A stretch of DNA of 5,929 nt from Verrucomicrobiota bacterium (lineage in GTDB: Bacteria > Verrucomicrobiota > Kiritimatiellia > B70-G9): NCBI GenBank assembly GCA_003641465.1, contig QNAJ01000103.1, positions 1 to 5,929 of the forward strand, in the 5' to 3' direction. Shown piece after piece: positions 1-5,204 of the stretch; the first letter of the stretch is position 1; every line of letters begins with the position of its first letter. A program made the position numbers and the translations under genes. A model generated the notes under the pieces. It was not told the origin of the DNA, did not search any database, and saw only the letters and a program-made list of their open reading frames with translations.

Positions 1-159
1 CTCCGCGCCGTACCCCTTATCGTAAGAGTCATCATCCTTGGGCCGAAAGTACCTGCCTTGCACGACCAGTTCGCTCGACGATTCCCCTGCGATCACCGGC
101 TGCCACGCAACTGCGAGCACCACGGCGCACGCAATACCTACTGCGATGTGCGCTCTCAT
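1..159 (-). CDS. Exported protein, probable outer-membrane beta-barrel (N-terminal fragment)
   Basis: Only the first 53 codons are in the window; the gene continues beyond the left edge. The ATG at 159 is preceded by a near-perfect ribosome site (AAGGAGGT, 164-171, 4 bases away), which settles the start. The protein opens MRAHIAVGIACAVVLAVAW, a basic tip and hydrophobic core, with likely signal cleavage after VIAG or VIA near residue 24. The mature start, ELVVQGRYFRPKDDD followed by a Tyr/Gly-rich stretch, resembles the first strand and turn of small outer-membrane barrel proteins (OmpA/OmpW-like beta-barrels). Signal peptide and ribosome site are seen directly; the barrel assignment is inferred from a few residues and could be wrong, since another periplasmic or surface protein would fit. 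It is divergent from the YidD-like gene, so the two may share regulation. Confidence 0.75.
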   Translation of the reverse strand, partial: MRAHIAVGIACAVVLAVAWQPVIAGESSSELVVQGRYFRPKDDDSYDKGYGAE

Positions 160-163
160 CTAC

Positions 164-171
164 ACCTCCTT
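164..171 (-). promoter_or_regulatory. Strong Shine-Dalgarno site of the left-edge exported gene
   Basis: On the minus strand this reads AAGGAGGT, a near-complete match to the anti-16S sequence, 4 bases before the ATG at 159. It fixes the start of a gene of which only 53 codons are visible. Confidence 0.8.
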
Positions 172-173
172 CC

Positions 174-190
174 GGGCGCTCTGTGCGCCC
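174..190 (-). promoter_or_regulatory. GC-only hairpin in the leader of the exported gene
   Basis: The minus strand reads GGGCGC-ACAGA-GCGCCC, a perfect 6-pair all-GC stem with a 5-base loop. It ends 2 bases before the ribosome site (164-171) and, if the promoter at 205-232 is right, lies within a leader of about 40 bases. A stem so placed could protect the 5' end of the mRNA or affect ribosome access. The inverted repeat is seen directly; the role is inferred. Confidence 0.45.
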
Positions 191-204
191 ACGGGTCGAT
201 GCGA

Positions 205-232
205 TACTTACACTCGGCGCTGATTTCGTCAA
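205..232 (-). promoter_or_regulatory. Possible promoter of the exported gene
   Basis: On the minus strand TTGACG (232-227), five of six bases of the sigma70 -35 consensus, is followed after 16 bases by TAAGTA (210-205), a poor -10. Shifting the spacer to 17 gives AAGTAT, also only partial. A second TTGACG lies 23 bases further upstream (255-250). The -35 is good and the -10 is weak, so this is tentative. It would give a leader of about 40 bases containing the hairpin at 174-190. Confidence 0.3.
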
Positions 233-352
233 GGGAATATATCGCAGCCCGTCAAGTTGCATCTCTGCGGGCAATAAGGGTAAGATGGGCAACTCGAATT
301 CTGATCTTTCGCGGTTCTATTGGCGCTGCAGAAGAGCGCGAGTGCACATCCA

Positions 353-814
353 ATGTATAGACGGCAAAATTCTCATGACATAATACGGTCCGCCATATTT
401 GTCGGCGCAGCGGTGCTACTGGTGGCTGGCAAACAGGAATCACAGCCCTGGTCGGTATCCATCCGTGATCCGGTCGTTACCGAAAGCCGACCTACGGATT
501 CGGTGCCGTCCACTCGAGACGGTACAATTGGAAGGGATTACGCCCTCCTCCTGCTCAAGTTTTATCAGAATATTCTCTCGGTGGTAGTACACTCCCGCTG
601 CCGCATGCTGCCGACCTGCTCCAATTACAGCATCGCCGCGATACGCAAACACGGGCCTCTGCTCGGCATAATGATGACTATTGACCGACTTATCCGGGAA
701 GGCCATGAGCAGCGGGAAGCGCCGGTGGTCATCATCAACGGCTGCGCCCACTTCCGCGATCCAGTAGAAGCCAATGACTTCTGGTGGTACCGTGAACCTG
801 AAACGCATCATTAG
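353..814 (+). CDS. YidD-like protein with N-terminal signal/anchor segment
   Basis: The protein has 153 residues, whereas classical YidD proteins, which assist membrane-protein insertion alongside YidC, have about 70-85. Residues 62-116 carry the family signature: LLKFYQNILS, then CRMLPTCSNYS with Cys83 and Cys89, AIRKHGPLLG, and RLIREG. The usual second-half Cys after the RL segment (RC.P) is absent; instead there is Cys131 in GCAHFRDP, and DPVEAND (136-142) recalls the YidD DPVP end. Residues 1-27 have a basic tip (MYRRQ) and hydrophobic core (about 12-25), so the protein is probably exported or membrane-anchored, followed by a polar linker (28-60) lacking in typical YidD. ATG 353 was chosen over the upstream in-frame TTG at 320 because it puts the charged tip directly before the core; neither has a clear ribosome site. 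The 3' end overlaps the next gene. YidD relatedness is confident; function here is not. Confidence 0.8.
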   Translation: MYRRQNSHDIIRSAIFVGAAVLLVAGKQESQPWSVSIRDPVVTESRPTDSVPSTRDGTIGRDYALLLLKFYQNILSVVVHSRCRMLPTCSNYSIAAIRKHGPLLGIMMTIDRLIREGHEQREAPVVIINGCAHFRDPVEANDFWWYREPETHH

Positions 815-1736
815 TGCGGTTGCGCTGGCGGTCTTCCTGTCAGGGCAGCTGACGGGTACCGCCGGCGCCGCAGAGGCCGGAGCCGTAGACTCCGAGCCCA
901 CCGGTGATACGTTGCTGGGCTTCGCGCAGTGGCTCTGCGATGAAGAAGACTACTACCGCGCGATCACTGAGTACAAGCGATGGCTGTACCTTCACCCGCG
1001 GTCCCCTGATGTGCCGCGCATACGTCTCCGGATCGCAGAAATCTACCTGCAGGCCGGCAAGCCGGATGCAGCCCGAATTCACTTGCGCGAAATAAGAGAA
1101 GAATACCGTGGAACTGCCATAGGACGCGCCGCCGCCCTGCTGCTTGCCGGATCATACCACGCCCAGAGGGAATACCGGAAGGCGGCCACCGAGCTGGCCC
1201 GCTTTCTGGCTGATTACCCGGGGGCACCCGAGACCGATCAGGCCCGGCTGATGCGCGCGTTGTGCCTCTGGCAATCCGGCCGGCCCGATCAGGCGCAGAC
1301 CGAGCTGGCAAGAGTTCCTGCTGATTCTCCGGCACGGCCCCAGGCCGACGCGATGCTTTCGGCAATGCCGGCGTACCGGCGACTGCCGCTCAAGTCGCCG
1401 TTGATGGCGGGAGCGCTTTCCACAATTCTGCCGGGGGCCGGACAGGTGTATGTCGGCTACTACTCGGATGCCGCGATCTCGTTCCTGCTCAATGGATTGC
1501 TTATCTGGGCGGCCTGGGAGGCTTTCGACAATGACGAGTACGTTACCGGCGGTCTGTTGTGCGCCGTGGAACTGGGCTGGTACCTCGGCAACGTCTACAA
1601 TGCCGTCAACGACGCGCACAAGTTCAATCGCCGCCAGAAGCGACGCTTCTTTCGCGATATCGAGCTTTCTATCGTACCTCTGACATCGCGCAATGGGGTA
1701 AGCGGAGTGGGTGCCGCTGTGTCCCACTCGTTCTGA
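792..1736 (+). CDS. TPR protein with signal peptide and C-terminal hydrophobic membrane domain
   Basis: From the GTG at 792 the protein has 314 residues. MNLKRIISAVALAVFLSG is a classical signal peptide with probable cleavage after AGA (near 26). Residues about 38-185 are helical TPR-like repeats of the BamD/YbgF style (e.g. DYYRAITEYKRWLYLHP and EYRKAATELARFLADYP, each with the YP/HP repeat end). Residues 199-280 form a hydrophobic domain: SPLMAGALSTILPGAGQVY, FLLNGLLIWAAW, then GLLCAVELGWYLGNVYNA, resembling the LPGaGqiY domain seen at the end of envelope proteins in some diderm phyla. A basic patch (RRQKRRFF, 280-287) precedes a C-terminal end in SHSF. An in-frame ATG at 774 would add six residues and overlap yidD by 41 rather than 23 bases; ribosome sites are weak for both. 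The overlap implies co-translation with the YidD-like gene. The TPR and membrane calls are good; the specific role is unknown. Confidence 0.8.
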   Translation: MNLKRIISAVALAVFLSGQLTGTAGAAEAGAVDSEPTGDTLLGFAQWLCDEEDYYRAITEYKRWLYLHPRSPDVPRIRLRIAEIYLQAGKPDAARIHLREIREEYRGTAIGRAAALLLAGSYHAQREYRKAATELARFLADYPGAPETDQARLMRALCLWQSGRPDQAQTELARVPADSPARPQADAMLSAMPAYRRLPLKSPLMAGALSTILPGAGQVYVGYYSDAAISFLLNGLLIWAAWEAFDNDEYVTGGLLCAVELGWYLGNVYNAVNDAHKFNRRQKRRFFRDIELSIVPLTSRNGVSGVGAAVSHSF

Positions 1737-1747
1737 TGGACGTAAAG

Positions 1748-2506
1748 TCAGGGTGCAGTGCGGATTACTTCTGTTCCCTCCGGAGGAGCGAACTCGAAGA
1801 TATCCGACTGTAGATCAGTGTCCACAGTAACGCCATTGAACTCCACCTGGGAGATGATCGCCTGCCCGTTGCGTCTGGTCACCACCCGCATCCTGCGGGG
1901 AAAGAAAAATCCCGGAGCCGGCTGCTGTATTTCCAACACTTCGCTCCGAAGAATCAGATTCTTTCCCCTGTACACCTGTAAGCCCCGCATCAGCCGATGC
2001 GGGGCATCCAGCACCAGCACCGAATGTGGACGCCGGCACTCCAGCCGGATCCAACCTTCCGGCGTCACCTCCGCCGATACCGCTCGGGCGGCAATGTCTT
2101 CAGGGTCGCCGGGACGAATTCCAGGGATAGTCACCGGCTCCAGAGTGCGGGTAATGTGACCTTGCCTCTCACCGGGCGAAGAGAACTCCGTGCAGAGAGC
2201 CTTCCGTGCATCTGGCAGGTACTCCCACATCCGGACACTTCCTATGATGATGTGCCGTTCATAGGGCTCGAGGTAGTCCAGGCGGATCCGGTCCGGCGCC
2301 GCAAACCGGAACACCCATTTCTCGCGTACCCGCATCCGACCGGTATCCGTCACCCGTTCCGTAGTCCAGCACAGGGTCCGAAATGCGGCGAAACGTTCCT
2401 CAATCTCCCGGCACAGAGTAACCGCACGCCCAACCAGGCCTGTGTCCGCTGATACAGCAGCCGCGCCCAACAGGACGGGAAAAAGGGGCAGCAGCACGGC
2501 GGTCAT
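1748..2506 (-). CDS. LolA/RseB-superfamily periplasmic protein
   Basis: The product has 252 residues with a signal peptide (MTAVLLPLFPVLLGAAAVSA, likely cleaved after residue 20). The mature part has the LolA-type half-barrel pattern: an opening helix (REIEERFAAFRTL), then paired strands such as MRVREKWVFRFAAPDRIRLDY (58-78) and SVRMWEYLPD (90-99), ending in IFEFAPPEGTEVI (236-248), a typical end of 'outer membrane lipoprotein-sorting protein' families. The known relatives carry lipoproteins or other lipids across the periplasm or sense them; its cargo here is unknown. Start: a GTG at 2512 is in frame but lies inside the ribosome site GAGGT (2511-2515), so the ATG at 2506, 4 bases after that site, is preferred. 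It is the last gene of the minus-strand operon, 28 bases after glmM, and ends 11 bases from the convergent TPR gene. Several Cys (32, 46, 105, 157) may form disulfides. Confidence 0.75.
   Translation of the reverse strand: MTAVLLPLFPVLLGAAAVSADTGLVGRAVTLCREIEERFAAFRTLCWTTERVTDTGRMRVREKWVFRFAAPDRIRLDYLEPYERHIIIGSVRMWEYLPDARKALCTEFSSPGERQGHITRTLEPVTIPGIRPGDPEDIAARAVSAEVTPEGWIRLECRRPHSVLVLDAPHRLMRGLQVYRGKNLILRSEVLEIQQPAPGFFFPRRMRVVTRRNGQAIISQVEFNGVTVDTDLQSDIFEFAPPEGTEVIRTAP
1982..2005. repeat. Perfect 10-bp inverted repeat inside the LolA-like gene
   Basis: GCCCCGCATC (1982-1991) and GATGCGGGGC (1996-2005) are exact reverse complements separated by 4 bases. In the minus-strand mRNA this is a very stable 10-pair tetraloop hairpin within the codons for DAPHRLMRG, near residue 172. 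No run of U follows it, so it does not look like a classical intrinsic terminator; it may pause the ribosome or polymerase, or be chance in GC-rich code. Confidence 0.6.
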
Positions 2507-2510
2507 GTGC

Positions 2511-2515
2511 ACCTC
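2511..2515 (-). promoter_or_regulatory. Ribosome site that decides the LolA-like start
   Basis: The minus strand reads GCGAGGTGCACATG. GAGGT is the ribosome site, 4 bases before the ATG at 2506. The alternative GTG start at 2512 overlaps this site and would have nothing ahead of it. Confidence 0.6.
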
Positions 2516-2534
2516 GCGATCTGCATGATGACGG

Positions 2535-3902
2535 TCACTGCTCCAGGCGGCCGGACAGTTCGGCGGCCACCAGTTCCGCGATCTGTCGGCTGATGCGGTC
2601 GGCCAATTGCTCGTCGTCGGCTTCCACCATGACGCGGCATAACGGTTGGGTTCCGGAGTAGCGCACCAGAATCCGCCCCCTTCCGGAAAGCTCCGCTTCC
2701 GCCTCCCTTATTTCGCTCTGCAGACGGGGAATCCGGTCCAGCGGCACTTTACGTTCCACTTCCACGTTGATCAGTTTCTGGGGTACCTTCTCGACCATTC
2801 TGCCCAGTTCGGAAAGTGGTTGCCCGCTGGCCCGCATGGCGGCCAGTACCTGCAGCGCGGAGATGATCCCGTCGCCAGTGGTATGATGGTCGTGGAAGAT
2901 TATATGTCCTGAGGACTCCCCCCCTATCAGCGCGCCGGTTTCCTTCATCTTCTCGATAACATAGCGATCTCCGACTTTGACCACATCGTAAGCGATGTTC
3001 ATACGGTCCAACGCACGGAACAGCCCATAATTGGCCATCACGGTGGTGACGATCCGGGGCGGCTGGAGCCGGCCGCGCTCCTGGTAATAGCGGGCGCACA
3101 ATGCGATGATATGGTCTCCGTCCAATACCTTGCCCTTCTCGTCCACGGCGATGACCCGGTCACCGTCGCCGTCCAGAGCGAAGCCGGCGTCGGCTCCCTC
3201 CTCAAGGACCTTGGCCCGCAGATCCTCGGGATACTGGGAGCCGCAGTGGGCGTTGATATTCAAGCCGTCCGGCTCGGTATGAATAGCCACCACCTCCGCG
3301 CCCAGTTCATAGAAGATCAGCGGTGCCACCCGATAGGCGGCCCCGTTGGCGCAATCTATTACGATCTTTATCCCCTCCAGCGAATAATCCGCAGGGAAAG
3401 TGCCTTTGCAGAAGACGATGTAGCGACCGCTGGCATCCTCGATCCGATGAGCCTTTCCGATCTGATCCGCGGTCGGTCGAATCTCCCGGATGCGACCGGA
3501 GATTATCAGTTCTTCGATTTCGTCCTCTACGGCGTCCGGCAGTTTGTACCCGTCCCGAGAGAATATCTTGATGCCGTTATCCTGGTAGGGATTGTGTGAA
3601 GCGGAAATCACCATTCCTGCGTCCGCACGCATGCTCTGGGTTATGAAGGCGATCCCCGGGGTAGGCATCGGACCGACCAGATATACGTCCACCCCCATCG
3701 AACAGATCCCGGCGGTCAGCGCGTTTTCTACCATGTAGCCGCTGAGGCGGGTATCTTTCCCGATCACGATGCGGTGCCGGTGATCCTCGCGATGTTTGCA
3801 CACATAGGCGGTCGCCCGGCCGATTTCCAGGATCATCTCGGCGGTCATCGGCGCTACGTTCGCTATTCCCCTCACCCCATCGGTCCCGAAAAGTCTGCCC
3901 AT
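2535..3902 (-). CDS. glmM: Phosphoglucosamine mutase
   Basis: This is a full-length 455-residue GlmM, the usual size for the family. It converts glucosamine-6-phosphate to glucosamine-1-phosphate in the cytoplasm, on the route to UDP-GlcNAc for peptidoglycan and lipopolysaccharide. The opening MGRLFGTDGVRGIAN is diagnostic. The catalytic loop GMVISASHNP has the phosphorylated serine at residue 102, the same number as in the E. coli enzyme. The Mg-binding loop DGDGDR is at 244-249, the sugar loop GGESSGH at 327-333, and the phosphate-binding loop RYSGTQP at 414-420, where many relatives have GTEP. The ATG at 3902 is chosen over a start 11 codons upstream because GAGGAGGT (3909-3916) sits 6 bases ahead and the family begins here. 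It lies 23 bases after the beta-helix gene and 28 before the LolA-like gene, consistent with one operon. Confidence 0.97.
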   Translation of the reverse strand: MGRLFGTDGVRGIANVAPMTAEMILEIGRATAYVCKHREDHRHRIVIGKDTRLSGYMVENALTAGICSMGVDVYLVGPMPTPGIAFITQSMRADAGMVISASHNPYQDNGIKIFSRDGYKLPDAVEDEIEELIISGRIREIRPTADQIGKAHRIEDASGRYIVFCKGTFPADYSLEGIKIVIDCANGAAYRVAPLIFYELGAEVVAIHTEPDGLNINAHCGSQYPEDLRAKVLEEGADAGFALDGDGDRVIAVDEKGKVLDGDHIIALCARYYQERGRLQPPRIVTTVMANYGLFRALDRMNIAYDVVKVGDRYVIEKMKETGALIGGESSGHIIFHDHHTTGDGIISALQVLAAMRASGQPLSELGRMVEKVPQKLINVEVERKVPLDRIPRLQSEIREAEAELSGRGRILVRYSGTQPLCRVMVEADDEQLADRISRQIAELVAAELSGRLEQ

Positions 3903-3908
3903 ACCACG

Positions 3909-3916
3909 ACCTCCTC
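3909..3916 (-). promoter_or_regulatory. Strong Shine-Dalgarno site of glmM
   Basis: GAGGAGGT on the minus strand, 6 bases before the ATG at 3902, settles the glmM start. It lies in the 23-base gap after the stop of the beta-helix gene. Confidence 0.8.
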
Positions 3917-3925
3917 TACTGCGCG

Positions 3926-5149
3926 CTACCACCACCCCAGGATCTCGCCGGTACTGTTAAGCACCGCGCTTACAATCTGCTGCAGCCACTCGGTGCCGCT
4001 CCGGCGCACCTGGGGCGCAAGGCGGCGCACGCGTTCCACGTAACCGTCCGCTTCCGTCCGGCGCCAGCTTTCCAGGAACTTCTCCCTTTCGAGTGCACCG
4101 TACTGCTCCGCCTCCAGGCTGTGAAGAACTTGCCGGATGCGGTTCCACGAATCCGCGAACTTTCTCTGATCCGCCGCTTCCTGCCGCATCTCCCACACCT
4201 GCTCAACCGTGCGGGCTGAAGCGGTCATCCGTTCCGCGACCTGTCCCAGCCGATTCAACCGCTCCTCAATTATCATTTCCAGGCAGCTCAATCCTCCCCG
4301 CCGACAGGCCTCCCGGTACGGATCACCGGCAAACGCCTCACGCCGCACGTGGTGGTACCACTGAACCAGTGCGATCACATTGCCGATATACTCGATGTTG
4401 TTACGCACCAGACGCTTTATCCCCCGGTAGGCCCCCCGGTAGAATGCCCGCGGATGTTCCCGGGCGGGCTTGCCCCCCAGGAGTCGGCCCTCCTGTAAGG
4501 CATCTCCCCGGAATACCAGCCCGGCGGGGAGCACACAGCCGTAGCTGATACGTGCCGGCCCGACCAGTCCGGCAGCGCCGCCGAGAAAAATCGGATCCTG
4601 ATCCAGCATCACCCCGCGAGGCACATCCCCGATCAGCGAGGGGGTCGCCTTGTCCCCGTGGGGAGTGAAATTGAAATGAATGAAGGACGATCCTATTTCG
4701 CTGTGGTTCTTCCGGCTGGTGCCGCCGGCCATCAGGCAGTCGCAGAAATTGATAAGGCTGCCCGCGGTCACAAACGGAAATAGAATGGTCTGTTTCATCC
4801 CCACCGCGTGGGCTGCCACCGCCTCCTCTTCCATGATGGTGCCTGGACGAATATGTGCCTCGTTGCCTACCGTTACTCCGTCCCAGAAAACCGCCCCGGA
4901 AAAGAAGCCTCCCTTCAGCTTCACCTGGGCGGAAATCTGGCAGTTTTCCACAGTGGCGGGGCCTTCGGCCCCGATCTCACTGCCCGGTCCGATGGACGTT
5001 GCCGCCCCGCGGATGCGGCAGCCGGCGTGGATGATTACACCGGGAGCTATTCTTGCAGGATCCACATCCGCGGCGATCTCCACCGTCTGAGGCTCAATGA
5101 TGCGGACACCACGGGAAAGGAGCGCCTCTTTGGGTGTGTGCCTTCTCAT
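3926..5149 (-). CDS. Stand-alone left-handed beta-helix (GlmU C-terminal-like) protein with helical tail
   Basis: The protein has 407 residues. Residues about 18-215 show hexapeptide-type periodicity (e.g. VEIAADVDPARIAPGVIIHAG and TSIGPGSEIG), the left-handed beta-helix of GlmU-type acyl- and nucleotidyltransferases. Residues 145-186 include RKNHSEIGSS, FNFTPHGDKATPSLIGD and VPRGVMLDQDP, lining up with the GlmU acetyltransferase stretch around its catalytic His and NK..T.IGD; His149 and Lys167 are the candidate equivalents. The N-terminal uridyltransferase domain of GlmU (L.AAG.GTRM) is missing. Residues about 235-400 are a charged, mostly helical tail (IGNVIALVQWYHHVRR, then several EER/ERMTASA segments). 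Related proteins are often labelled 'UDP-N-acetylglucosamine pyrophosphorylase', probably wrongly in this form. Placed just upstream of glmM, it may N-acetylate glucosamine-1-phosphate or another sugar. The ATG at 5149 has a poor ribosome site. Fold confident, activity uncertain. Confidence 0.85.
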   Translation of the reverse strand: MRRHTPKEALLSRGVRIIEPQTVEIAADVDPARIAPGVIIHAGCRIRGAATSIGPGSEIGAEGPATVENCQISAQVKLKGGFFSGAVFWDGVTVGNEAHIRPGTIMEEEAVAAHAVGMKQTILFPFVTAGSLINFCDCLMAGGTSRKNHSEIGSSFIHFNFTPHGDKATPSLIGDVPRGVMLDQDPIFLGGAAGLVGPARISYGCVLPAGLVFRGDALQEGRLLGGKPAREHPRAFYRGAYRGIKRLVRNNIEYIGNVIALVQWYHHVRREAFAGDPYREACRRGGLSCLEMIIEERLNRLGQVAERMTASARTVEQVWEMRQEAADQRKFADSWNRIRQVLHSLEAEQYGALEREKFLESWRRTEADGYVERVRRLAPQVRRSGTEWLQQIVSAVLNSTGEILGWW

Positions 5150-5169
5150 TTCTGACGGATACGCGGGCT

Positions 5170-5198
5170 ATTATGTGTAGCGTTAAACCGATTTACAA
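5170..5198 (-). promoter_or_regulatory. Likely sigma70-type promoter of the beta-helix/glmM operon
   Basis: On the minus strand TTGTAA (5198-5193, four of six consensus bases) is followed after exactly 17 bases by CATAAT (5175-5170, five of six). Transcription would start near 5163, about 14 bases before the ATG at 5149, a very short leader that fits the lack of a clear ribosome site. The gap is AT-richer than its surroundings. The upstream sirtuin gene is on the same strand with no terminator between, so read-through is also possible. Confidence 0.45.
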
Positions 5199-5204
5199 GC
5201 CCCA

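Noticed and set aside
257..286. Promoter for the YidD-like gene: TTGCAT (257-262), 18 bases, TAAGAT (281-286), plus strand
   Set aside because: Only three and four of six consensus bases with an off-optimum spacer; too weak to list as a feature, though it is placed correctly.
440..901. Minus-strand open frame of 153 codons opposite the YidD-like gene
   Set aside because: No domain, signal or ribosome site; the plus strand carries family motifs.
1152..1727. Minus-strand open frame of 191 codons opposite the TPR gene
   Set aside because: Product is rich in Arg, Gln and Gly without any motif, typical of the complement of a GC-rich gene.
1737..1747. Shared terminator between the converging TPR and LolA-like genes
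   Set aside because: Only 11 bases, with no inverted repeat or T-run in or next to it.
1982..2005. Intrinsic terminator inside the LolA-like gene
   Set aside because: Stem is strong but no U-tract follows on either strand and the reading frame continues normally.
3111..3599. Plus-strand open frame of 162 codons opposite glmM
   Set aside because: Complement of highly conserved glmM code; no independent support.
3763..3787. Inverted GATCAC/GTGATC pair in glmM
   Set aside because: Only six pairs with a loop of about 12 bases inside a conserved coding region; likely chance.
4421..4442. Direct repeat CCCCCGGTAG twice, 12 bases apart
   Set aside because: It encodes YRG-AYRG in the beta-helix protein; a short in-frame codon duplication without other sign of function.
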